From contig JANFNE010000004.1 of the NCBI GenBank assembly GCA_024867545.1, positions 248,001 to 312,000 on the forward strand: a stretch of DNA of 64,000 bases, given 5' to 3'. The notes below the pieces were generated by a model that made no database searches, was not told where the DNA came from, and was given only the letters and a program-made list of their open reading frames with translations. The position numbers and the translations under genes were made by a program. This document shows positions 41,737 to 51,603 of the stretch, piece after piece (position 1 is the stretch's first letter; each line of letters begins with the position of its first letter). The DNA is from Phytopythium helicoides (taxonomy: Eukaryota; Oomycota; Peronosporomycetes; Pythiales; Pythiaceae).

Positions 41737-42657
41737 CTATCTCTTGACCCACTGGTACTTCTTGCGGGCCTTGGGCTGGCCGGGCTTCTTGCGCTCCACC
41801 ATACGCGGGTCACGCGTGAGCAGGCCTTCCTTCTTGAGCGGCGCGCGCAGCTCGGGGTCAAAGTGCTGCAGCGCGCGCGAAATGCCGTGACGAATGGCAC
41901 CCGCCTGGCCCGTGAGGCCACCACCCTTGACAGTGCAGTAGACGTCGAAGTTGCCGATCTCGTTGATGACCGAGAATGGGCGCAGCACGTCCTCGCGGTA
42001 CGTGTCGCGGTCAAAGTAGTCGACGAGGTCCTTCTTGTTGATGGTGATGCGGCCGGCGAAGGGCGTGTCGCTCTTCTTGACCCACACACGGGCCGTGCTC
42101 GTCTTGCGGCGGCCGGTGCCATAGGCGCGGCCCAGCTCGTCCACCTTGCGGTGGCGCACGACGTTCTTCTTGGCCTCCTCGAAGGCGCGGCGCGCCAGCT
42201 TGGCGCGCATGCGCTTCTCGTCGTGGATGGCGCTCAGGTCGCGCACCGACTGCAGCCACGTGGGCACGCCGTCCTCCGTCACGGCGTCCAGGTCGCCGTC
42301 GAAGCCCTGCCAGTCCTCCGAGTCGAGCGCGCCCCAGCGCTCCTCGTCCCAGTCCTCCTCATCCAGACGCTGCTGCTCCTTGAGCGACAGCCGCGGCTTG
42401 CGCGCCTTGGGCTGCAGCTGCTGCTCCTCCTCCTCATCGTCGCTGTCCGAGTCCGAGTCCGAGTCGCTGCCGTCCGCCGACGCCTTGGGCTTCTTGGACT
42501 CGCTGAAGGCGCGCAGACCCGCCATCTGCGCCGCCGGAAGCGCCGAACGCGCAGGGAACAGCGCCGCAACGCCCGCGGGAGCCGCAAAGGCGCGCGGAGC
42601 CGCCAGCCGCGCCGAGCGACGCGCCGCAGCGCCCGCCACAAGCAGCAGGAGCTTCAT
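41737..42657 (-). CDS. Mitochondrial ribosomal protein uS9 (S9)
   Basis: The C-terminal 130 residues are a standard S9: GTGRRKTSTARVWVKK, GRITINKKDLVDYF, VKGGGLTGQAGAIRHGISRA, LLTRDPRMVERKKPGQPKAR and the terminal KKYQWVKR, where the family has the conserved KR tail that reaches the P-site tRNA. ATG 42657 (MKLLLLVAGAAARRSARLAA) gives an Arg/Ala-rich amphipathic presequence and 306 residues; a further ATG lies at 42693. A long acidic insert (SDSDSDSDSDDEEEEQ) separates the presequence from the domain. The presequence and acidic extension point to the mitochondrial rather than the cytosolic ribosome. Confidence 0.9.
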   Translation of the reverse strand: MKLLLLVAGAAARRSARLAAPRAFAAPAGVAALFPARSALPAAQMAGLRAFSESKKPKASADGSDSDSDSDSDDEEEEQQLQPKARKPRLSLKEQQRLDEEDWDEERWGALDSEDWQGFDGDLDAVTEDGVPTWLQSVRDLSAIHDEKRMRAKLARRAFEEAKKNVVRHRKVDELGRAYGTGRRKTSTARVWVKKSDTPFAGRITINKKDLVDYFDRDTYREDVLRPFSVINEIGNFDVYCTVKGGGLTGQAGAIRHGISRALQHFDPELRAPLKKEGLLTRDPRMVERKKPGQPKARKKYQWVKR

Positions 42658-42949
42658 CTCGAGCCGAGGGAGCGGGAAATGCGGACCACACATGCGCTGG
42701 CTGGCAGGTCATGCGGGATTTCGACCAATCAGAGGTAGGGATTTGGGGTTACGAAGAGATGCCATTGGGTGAAATTGGAAGAGTTGGATAGTTTGATGTG
42801 GTGCACATAAAAGATCAACTTGACACTTGAAGGGATGCCAACAATAGCTCGACGGGCTCATGCCATGCTGAGTGAAGCCGCCAAAACCGACGCGGCCATT
42901 GCTGTCACTGCGGCCAGACTGCTGGTGAAATACCTGGAAGCGACTGGCA
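42658..42949. promoter_or_regulatory. Divergent promoter with CCAAT boxes
   Basis: 292 bp between uS9 and membrane/LRR copy F. GACCAATCAG (42723-42732) and CCATTGGG (42762-42769) are CCAAT-box forms in opposite senses. Confidence 0.35.
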
Positions 42950-45342
42950 ATGGATGTGGATGGAGCGATTGCGGCGACAGACAGCGTCGAGACGCTGCCG
43001 CCAGTGCAGCCGGTGGCGCCGAAGGTCGAGACTCGCGCCTCGCTGAGCATTCGCACCAAGGAGCAGTTGCTAGAAGCTAAGGATGAAATGCTCTTCCTCG
43101 AGGTGCGGCCGTGGGTGTTTGGCTGCATTTGGAGCGCGATGCTCGTGCTGCACATTGTGTGCGGCACCTTTCTTGCGCTGCAGGCACGGCTTTACGTGTA
43201 CCTCACGCGACCCAGCCTCGCGTACTACGTACACTTTATCGATCCGAGCATCGTCCGCAAGTATCAGGCCTTTGCTATAGTCTTTGGTATATTCAGTCTA
43301 ATCCATTGGAACGTCGTGCTCAAGCTCTGCCTCAATTCGGTACGCCAGCAGAAGCTTGCATTTTTTCCAGTGCCCACCAGACATATCAAGCCGCTTCAGC
43401 ACGTTGGAAGCGAGCTCGATGACAATAGCCTTCCGTGGCGCCGTCGAGCCAGATTGGTCGTTCAGCGAATATGGAGGCGTGCCGGTACGCGGTTGCACTC
43501 GTTGCATCTCGCACTCTTTAGTCGGCGCGGAGTCTTTGGAGTCGAGTCTCGCTTCTTCTATCTGTACTTTTACACCCGCGAGGCTATCGAGCTCACGTCC
43601 CAAATCTACCAGGCGTATCGCGCTAGTCTACTTGTGGGTGCCGCGTGGCTTGCAAACTTGTTTGTGGCTGTAATTGCTGTCAATTGCTTTTCAACACCTC
43701 TGGTGCAGTACAGGTACAAATCTCGCCCAGAACTCAGACGCATCCTTTTACTCGCCATTGACGCATCCTTGGATTTCATTATGGCTATCATCATCCCAGT
43801 GATTATATTTGCCCCTTATGCAATGCTTTTCGATCCGGCTACGAACACATTCCCAATCTCCAAGACGTACGATGCGACCTGGTTTGTCAATGCCGTCCTC
43901 GAGAATCAAGAGGTTTTCTGCGTTTCCGTTTTGGATTTGTGCTTCAAGATGGTACCTCACGTGAGCATCACGGGCTGCTTGCGAAAAGTACGCGCGCTTG
44001 TCCACAAAGATACGTCGGTACGAGTTAGCAACCGCGGATCTCGTGTGTTTAATGATGTTTTGTCTCCAGCAAATCAAGCGAAGCAATTCGAGTCACGCGT
44101 CGCTGCATTTCAAGCTACAAAGTACGCACAGCAGCTACATGTGATCGAAGAGCTCGAGGAGCAAGTTCAGGCACATCACGGCCATGTCAGTGGATGGAGA
44201 TATCAAGTCTGCAAGTATCTGCTCACACTACGTCGAGTGCTTAGTCGAATTGTTCACAAGTACGCGAACAAGCTGGCTCGCCTCATCTTCATTGGGATCG
44301 GCGTCGGCATTATATGCATCCAATATTTTTCCTACCGCAACGAGGAGAAGCAGTTGCTGCAATCCACAACTACTCCACTTGGGTGCACCCAACGCATGCG
44401 TCCGTGGTTCGCTACTAAGCTTGCGTGTTCTGTGTACGAGTTCAATTGCCACATACTTGGCACGGATGGGGCAGCAGCCGATGTCGCCATGCATCTTGAG
44501 CAACTTCATGCCGGTGCTGTTGTTGGACTCGTCTTTTCTCACTGTCCAGCACTCGAAATGCCGCACGTGTTCGCCAACTTCTCTCATTTGATGTTATTGG
44601 ACATCTACAACTGCACAATCACCAGCTGGCCAGACGGGGCGACAGCGATAACATCAGCAACACATCCGCGGCTGTCAACCATGTCACTCATCGTGTCAAT
44701 TTCACGAATGGCGAGCTACCTGCCGGACTCGTAGATGAAGACTTCCCGACAGGTCTTGTCGATATAGAGATCGTAGCAAGTAACCTTGAAGACCTCCCCA
44801 CCGATCTTCACATCACGTGGAAATCGATGCACAGAGTTTTTATCGAGCACACACCACAAATGGCCCACGTGCCCTCAACTATTTTGTTGTGGCAAATCGA
44901 GCAGCTATCACTGGCAAGCAATGCCATTACAGCGCTTCCAGTAAAATTGATGAGTGGGGGTCGAGGCGCGAATAGCTACAGGAAGCTGGCACTCATCGGG
45001 AATCCTATCTCAGAGCTCCCTGTCACCGTCAGCGATACTTTTGCAGCGCAATATTTATTTCTTCAGCGCACGAATGTGTCAGCCATGCCAGCATGGGTCA
45101 GCAACAAGCTTGAAAATGGTAATATCGCGCGAGTGTTTGCAGCTCGAACACCCTTCTGCGATACCGAAGCGGTTACCAACCCAGAAGTTTTGGCGGCCGA
45201 TGCACCTATCACCTGCAATGAATTTGTCTTAGGGATAGGAAACGGAAGAGAAGACGATGGGGATGATCTGTTGTCGGTGGTAGATCAAGGCGGGCTCGTG
45301 CCGCTCACATATATTGATGAGCTCAACGCCATTTTAGAGTAG
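42950..45342 (+). CDS. Membrane/LRR family copy F, with one frame slip
   Basis: About 797 residues if one slip near 44690-44700 is bridged. The first frame (42950 to about 44695) has the family membrane half: VRPWVFGCIWSAMLVLHIVC, SRRGVFGVESRFFYLYFYTR, LTSQIYQAYRASLLVGAAW, MVPHVSITGCLRKVRALVH. It continues through a helical linker (VIEELEEQVQAHHGH), the late membrane segment (IFIGIGVGIICIQYF), CTQRMRPWFATKLACSVYEF and the first repeat (LLDIYNCTITSW). The second frame (to 45342) continues VNFTNGELPAGLV, IEQLSLASNAITALP, RKLALIGNPISELP, RTNVSAMPAWV and TPFC. No GPI/GRYP-like ending is visible; the tail is acidic. The slip is not in a homopolymer, so a real mutation is possible. Confidence 0.7.
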
Positions 45343-45427
45343 CCGGTTTTTGTTTGATTGTCCATCACGAACGTAGCCCCGTATAATTTCAAAGCAGCTT
45401 CAGATTTGTTTTCACATGACAAGCTAT

Positions 45428-48400
45428 TTACCAGGCCCTCGTCGAATATTGTTGCTGCTGCTGCTGCCGGCGCACTACATGAGATTGCATTACTTCGTCG
45501 TAAAGCAGATGCTTGAGCTGCGGTGGGTCGTTAGCAACTTGCCCGTAGTCAAACTGCGTAAGCGCGGCCGCGACCTCTGGAGGGCATTTCGCCTCCATGC
45601 GTGGGTCCCGCCACGCACTCACGTACGGGTGGTTCAGTGCCTCCTCGGCTGAGATTCGCTGTGCTGGGTCGAATTGCAGCAACTTGTCCAACAGATCGAG
45701 TCCGTCTGGGTTCGCGTCCGGGAAAATGGCACGCCAGTCAGCCTTGGGTACCTTATCGCACTGGATGAGGAACTGTCGGCCAGCATAACGACGAGCGGCA
45801 GGGTTGTCGATGAAGTTGAAGGTTGTAGGAGTTCCCACCACGTCCACGATCACCTTGAGCTGGTCTACATATGATGTGCCTGGGAACATGATGCGGCGTC
45901 CAAGTAGCTCCGCGAATATACAGCCAACGGACCACATATCAATGGCTTTGGTGTACATATTGGCCAGTAGCAACTCTGGCGCACGGTACCATCTCGTGAC
46001 AACGTACTCGGACAGCCCCTCTGCTAAATCGCGGGCATCTGCGTGCCGTGCGAGACCGAAATCACAGATCTTAATCCGGCAGTCCGAGTTGACCAAAATA
46101 TTGCTCGGCTTGAGGTCACGGTGAAGCACATCAGCCGAGTGCAGGTAGTTGATACCACAGAGCAGCTGGTACATGAAATACTGGACTTGATCATCGCTCA
46201 GCAGCTCCTTCGAATGAATGATGCGGCATAGATCCGTCTCCATGAGCTGCTGAATGATGTACAGATCCTCGAAGTGCTCGTAGTCGAGCGGTCGCTGAAG
46301 CTCGTGGATGTCCATGAGGCACGGGTGGGAACCAATGCCATTCATGAGCTTGATTTCTCGCAATGCCAGCAGAGCAACCTTGGGGTGCCGCAGAAATTGA
46401 GCAAGCTTCTTGATAGCGAACGTACCGCCGTTGACAAAATCGCTCGCCGCAATCACCTCTCCATAAGTGCCCTTGCCCACAATTTTCACCATGCGGTACT
46501 TCTCTGCAAGCTGGTAGCGCACACCGTTAATGACGAACTGGTGCATCATTTCCTCCGGTTCATTCGCAGGTGGACCTGCGCTAGTTGCGAGAGACGCGAA
46601 ACTGTTCGCAAGTGCTCGTAGCCCGCGGCTAGATGAAGGCGTCGAAGGTTCGTCTTCATCCCCATAGCCGCTGCCTTCAAGCGAGATCTCACTCTCGAAT
46701 GATAAGCGGTGGCTATTGCGGCTATTGCGGCTTCCACGAGTAAGTCGTTGCTGCCTTCGCCCAGCAGCGGACAGCGATGAGATGGATAGACCGAGCGCTA
46801 ATTTACCCAAAAAGCTTTGGTGGTCATTTGACAGCACATAATTGTGTACCTCATTTGGACGAGCGTGCGAGTGGGACCGAGATCGCCGCCGCCACTTGCT
46901 TGCAGGTTGTGTCTTGACATTCAAAAACGTCGCAAGATTCACATGAGTACGCGCAACGACCTCGCGGCTCCCCTCACGGCAAAACTCGATGAGCAGGATG
47001 GTGTTGTCGTCCCGTGACAAACGATCAAACTGCAAGTGTAGCTCTTGATTGTACGAATACGTCAGTGACGGTGTGGAGGCAGCATCAGCGGGTGACTCGG
47101 AAGGTGCAGCTGCACGCGATTGCGCCTCCGTGTGCCATACACCGTCGAACTCATTTGTGTCAAGCGAGCACCGCACAAAGAATCGCTGCAGAACACAAGG
47201 TGGACTCACACGTTAGTATGTGCTTGCCAAGCATAGAAAGCATATCTATCGGCGACTTACATCGCGGCGCACATCCTTGGACCGTACGTCCGCAATGTGG
47301 TGGAGCTTGATGGAAACAATATGACCACCCACAAACGACTCTCGTATCCGCTCAGACAAAGAAGGCAAGACGAGGTTCGTGGAACTCCCAGGCATCTTGA
47401 ACACAACGCTCGACGCCACCACGTCTCCAAAAATCTCCCACCGACTAATGCGCAGCCCATCCGACGTCGCTTAAAATGCAGTTTGTGCGTCCACTGCTGA
47501 ACGAACGTCGCCTGGTTGAATCGCACATGCATCGTCTCTCGACCGGAGGCGACAACAACACGGCTCGAGCGCGGTCGGGTACGCACACTAGGGTCCGCTT
47601 CGTTGGGGTAGTCTTCATCGCTCTCTTCTTCAATACGCTCGACTACGAATTGTTCGTAGCACGCGGATTGCGAAAGACGCGTGAAATACTCTAGCACGCC
47701 TGCGAAGCCACGATACGTTCCCTCAAACGGAACCATCGGAAGGTAGTTAGACCTCAAAATTATATCCGGACTCAGCAGTGACAAGAATCGTGCAAGCGCG
47801 TGGTCTGCAGGTGGCATGACGCGAGTTCGCGCGAGTGGCTGTCCTGGAACCACCTGCGCGGAATGTGATGCCGGGCTTTTTGCTGGTTGCAGGGCCCATA
47901 CTTCCGCTTTCCGCAACTCCAGGCGAGAGTCCCATGACGGCACCATCAGGTGTAGGGAACCCACCCTGAACGGGAGCCGCAAAAGCACACGTCAAGTCCA
48001 TCGTGACGCGGTCACTCAGCGCTGCGTAGAAATACTCGTAGCCACGGTAGAAGTCCGAGATCGGGCGCTCGAGCAGCGGCAGCAGCGGAGGTAGCGTCGA
48101 TGGAGTCGCCGAGACGACTACGAGCGGCACCAAAGGTTCTTTGAACGCCGGCGCGTCCGCGATGCCGTTGGCCGCAAACTCCAGCCACACGTGCTTGCTG
48201 GCCTCCGAGTTGGTTCGGAAATGCAGTTGGTGGCCCTTTTTCCGTCTCAAACGTAAACCGGAAGCCCAGGCGCCTGCGGCGGACTCAAGGGCGCCGTCGC
48301 CGGCGCCGCCGCCGCCGCAGCGTCTGTTGAAGTTGTCGTGGTCGTGGTAGATCCCGCAGCTGGGGGCGTGGCCCCGCCGTTCGCCGCAGCCGCAGCCACG

Positions 48401-48819
48401 ACCGATGGCGTGGACGGCGCGGACGCCAGCGCCGCCGCCGTGGTCCCCGCGGCGCTCTCCTCGACGTCCCACACGCGCGTGAGCGTGACTCGGTCGGCGA
48501 ACCCAAACTTTCCCTTCTTGATCTTGGACTTGGCCGGCTGGCGGCGTGCGTCGTCCTCCGACAGGTAGCAGTAGAGCGATCGTCCGCGCAGCACAAAGTA
48601 GTACGTCTCCCAGTGCTTGAGCCAGTCCGAGCGCTTCTGCAGATATCCCTCCCACGCCAACACGGCCGGAGCAGCCGCAGGAGAAGAAGAAGAAGATGCC
48701 GCCGGTGTCGACGGCGCGTGAAGCGAGCGACGCGCTGGGCTCGTGGCCGTCGACGCACTGGGCGACAGCGCCGCCTTAGCAGGCGCCGGCAGGCTCCGCG
48801 CGGTCGCTGGGTGCGTCAT
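45428..48819 (-). CDS. PH / NTF2-like / C2-like / MAP kinase fusion
   Basis: The start is ATG 48819 (MTHPATARS). A PH domain begins VLAWEGYLQKRSDWLKHWET and ends HLHF/WLEFAANGI. Then come an NTF2/SnoaL-like stretch (FLSLLSPDIILRSNYLPMVP, YRGFAGVLEYFTRL) and a C2-like segment (IVSIKLHHIADVRSKDVRRD, joined by a 75-bp intron, 47260-47186, to RFFVRCSLDTNEFDGVW). A complete MAPK domain closes it: GKGTYGEV, FAIKK, VLHRDLKPSNILVN, KICDFGLA, activation motif SEY (46004-46012) in place of TEY/TDY, VVTRWYRAPE, and a short Gln-rich tail. Frame corrections are needed near 48265, 48235 (both in CCC), about 47870 and about 47460. The kinase part itself is clean. Likely a membrane-directed MAPK; SEY-type MAPKs have, from memory, been described in oomycetes. 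Confidence 0.75.
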
Positions 48820-48963
48820 GAGCCGCGCTTCCCCTCGGTCGTCCCGTCCGGCAGTGCTGCTATGAGCGCTCGGTCGCCTAGTGGTGAGACACACCCCACA
48901 GTTTATTGGTGTGGACCACGCGAGGTTTCCGCGGCGAGGCTGGGGAAAAGCTGCAGAAGAAAC

Positions 48964-49363
48964 ATGAGCAGCAAGCGCGGCGTTGAGGCGGCGGCCATGG
49001 ACGACGCCATTGAGCACGAGATGAAGCGGCTGCGACTGGCGTATGACTACAGCGGTGAGATGTAGATGAAGGGAGGACCTTGGAGGACCTTGCGGGACCC
49101 AACTCACGCTAACGTTGCGCGCAGACGCCAATGATCGGTGGACGCCGCCAGCGGTGGACGACGGGGATACAGAGATGGAGGACGCCGCGGACGACTGCCA
49201 CGCGGCAGGCTCGCAGGAGTACCAGGATGCCAACGCGCTGCTGAGAGAGATGCACTTTTTGCGGCAGCTGCGCAAGTTCCAGGCCGCGAGGAGAGCTGCT
49301 GAGCGACACGCGCAGCAGCCGCAGCCGCCACCCGCGCCGTACCCGCACGCACACAGACTCTGA
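48964..49363 (+). CDS. Small acidic protein with one intron, unrecognised
   Basis: Exons 48964-49054 and 49125-49363 are joined across a 70-bp GT-AG intron (49055-49124) to give 109 residues. The protein starts MSSKRGVEAAAMDDAIEHEM, has an acidic middle (DDGDTEMEDAADDC), a helix LLREMHFLRQLRKFQAARRA and a Gln/Pro/His-rich end. No family is recognised. Its start lies 144 bp from the start of the PH-MAPK gene on the other strand, so the two probably share a promoter. Confidence 0.55.
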
Positions 49364-49964
49364 GCTCATGAACTTTGGTAATGCACACGTATCTATCGAT
49401 CTATCTACTGGAGACGGTTATTGCGGGGTTGGCGTCTCGTTCTGGGTTGCGGTGTCGTCAATCGAGAATGTGGCTACATGGATTGGATAGCTTGGATCAT
49501 CATCGCCGACCTGCGTTGTGGTTGGAAATGATTGTTCGACACATTTGAGCTCGAGATGAACTACAAGAAGGGTTGGAAATTGAATCCCGTACTATCGATA
49601 GATGTAGGAGCTGATGAAAGCCAAATCTGGCAAGCAGCACGACGCAGCATATCTGTCATGGAGATGCATTCGAAAATGCAAATGCACGTGTTGTAAGCAT
49701 TGTAAATTGAGGTTGACGGCTCTGCTGTCGTCTCAACTTGACAATGCAGCAGTTTGATGTGTCACGATCCAGATGAGCCTCGAGTTGACTTGGATTGCGC
49801 TTTTTTTCGGTGTGCACTGCGACTTCAACATTTAGATCGACATCTCACTTCAACACCACCACCAAGCATTTTGTACGACAGCGCACTTGTTTATAGACAT
49901 TAAGTGAGCAGATCGACGAGCGGCGCCGCGCAGACCTTGCGCGAATTAGCACAGACATACCTAC
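49364..49964. other. Intergenic, no gene seen
   Basis: 600 bp between two convergent genes. It holds ATCTATC repeats (49388-49406) and AT-rich stretches but no plausible frame. Confidence 0.5.
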
Positions 49965-51104
49965 TTACTGCGGAAGCTCCGACGTGGGCAGGTTGGCGGC
50001 GAACTCGCGCTCCTTCTCGAACAGCGGCGACGACAGGTAGCGCTCGCCGAAGCTCGGCAGGATGGCGACAATGAGCTTGCCCTTGTTCTCCGGGCGCTTG
50101 GCCAGGTTCAGACTGGCGACGACGGCGGCGCCCGACGACGGGCCGACGAGGATGCCCTCCTCAAGCGCGAGGCGCTTGGCCATGGCGAACGCCTCGGGGC
50201 TGCTAGCCGTGATGACCTCGTCGATGAGGTCACGCTCGAGCACTGAAGGCACGAAGCCAGCGCCAATGCCCTGGATCTTGTGCGGGGCCGGGTTGCCGCC
50301 CGAGAGCACAGGGCTCTCCTCGGGCTCGACGGCCACGATCTTGATCTCGGGCTTGAGCGGCTTGAGGTAGCGAGCCGTGCCCGTGAGGGTGCCGCCGGTG
50401 CCGACGCCCGAGACGAAGATGTCGACCTGGCCGTCCGTGTCGCGCCAGATCTCGGGTCCCGTGGTCTCGTAGTGGATCTGCGGGTTGGCCGGGTTGTCGA
50501 ACTGTCCGAGCGTGAGCGCGCCGGGGGTCTTCTCGACAATCTCGGCGGCCTTGCGCACGGCACCAGTCATGCCCTTGGCGCCGGGCGTGAGCACGACGTC
50601 GCAGCCGAACGACTTGAGCAGGATGCGGCGCTCCATGGACATGGTGTCGGGCATGACGAGCGTGAGCTTGTAGCCGCGCACGGCGGCGGCGAAGGCGAGG
50701 CCGATGCCCGTGTTGCCGCTCGTGGGCTCGACGATGAGCGCGTCCTTGCTGAGCTTGCCCGAGGCCTCGGCGGCCTTGATCATGCTGAGGCCAATGCGGT
50801 CCTTGACGCTCGCGCACGGCTCCATGAACTCGCACTTGACGGCCACCTTGGCGCCCGCGCCCTCCGTCACGTGGTTCAGGTACACGAGCGGCGTGTTGCC
50901 AATCAGCTCCGTCATGTCCTTGGCGATGTTGAGCGAGCGCGTCAGCGGGCGCGTGATGGCCGACGACGTCGACAGGCGGGAGAACATGGCGGCTGGCTGC
51001 TTGTGGCTGGCGCTGTGACTGGAGCTGGAGCTGGAGCTTGCGGCGGGGGCGGCCACTTGGGAAGTGAGCCCCATCATGGGGTGGTCGGCGTAGCTGCTCG
51101 CCAA
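49965..51104 (-). CDS. Cysteine synthase (O-acetylserine (thiol)lyase), PLP enzyme
   Basis: 379 residues. It makes cysteine from O-acetylserine and sulfide using PLP. Signatures: [22 protein letters not shown] with the Schiff-base lysine K101, PTSGNTGIG (phosphate/substrate loop), [17 protein letters not shown] (PLP phosphate loop), and [12 protein letters not shown] with the serine that contacts the PLP ring. The catalytic core begins near residue 60. Two starts are possible: ATG 51104 with a Ser-rich lead, or ATG 50987 ([20 protein letters not shown]), which looks like a mitochondrial presequence. This suggests mitochondrial or dual targeting. Confidence 0.93.
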   Translation of the reverse strand: MASSYADHPMMGLTSQVAAPAASSSSSSSHSASHKQPAAMFSRLSTSSAITRPLTRSLNIAKDMTELIGNTPLVYLNHVTEGAGAKVAVKCEFMEPCASVKDRIGLSMIKAAEASGKLSKDALIVEPTSGNTGIGLAFAAAVRGYKLTLVMPDTMSMERRILLKSFGCDVVLTPGAKGMTGAVRKAAEIVEKTPGALTLGQFDNPANPQIHYETTGPEIWRDTDGQVDIFVSGVGTGGTLTGTARYLKPLKPEIKIVAVEPEESPVLSGGNPAPHKIQGIGAGFVPSVLERDLIDEVITASSPEAFAMAKRLALEEGILVGPSSGAAVVASLNLAKRPENKGKLIVAILPSFGERYLSSPLFEKEREFAANLPTSELPQ

Positions 51105-51603
51105 AGACTCGCGGCTTCAACCAGCGCGGAGAAAGGTGCGGTTTGCGCGATCAGTTGAAAAGAAGGTGAGGTGGAAGAGCAGCATGCCGCGGCGTTGTGG
51201 CCAGGATACAACGTGTTTTGGGATTTTTCGCCAATGTGGACGGGCACGCCGATCCGCCGCCACGAGGAAGATACTGTCGCGGTGATTGGGCGCAGCGGAC
51301 CAATCAAAAGGCGGAAAACCGCATCCGTGGTGATTCAAGCTAATGAAGGCTTTTGATTGGCTGATATTGATTTCGCGCACTCTTGGAGTGCCACTGTTTG
51401 CCTGGGTGGACCCGGGTCAGGCACCACGTCTGACACGGATGCGTCCAAGCACCACCTTGGACAATTGAGCATTCGCGATGACCAAGTGCTACATATGTGG
51501 ATTTATGATCGAGGAAGTGGAGAAGACCGCAGTTGGCGATCAAGATGTGAATATGATGGATGAATACAAGGTCAAGGTGTGATTCATTGATCTCGAGGAG
51601 ATT
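51105..51603. promoter_or_regulatory. Upstream region of cysteine synthase with several CCAAT boxes
   Basis: About 500 bp. GATTGG at 51284-51289, CCAATC at 51300-51305 and GATTGG at 51355-51360 are three CCAAT-type boxes in mixed orientation. Small open frames here show no motif. Confidence 0.35.

Noticed and set aside
50230..51158. Long frames on both strands overlapping cysteine synthase
   Set aside because: Shadows of a GC-rich gene; the PLP-enzyme motifs fix the true frame.
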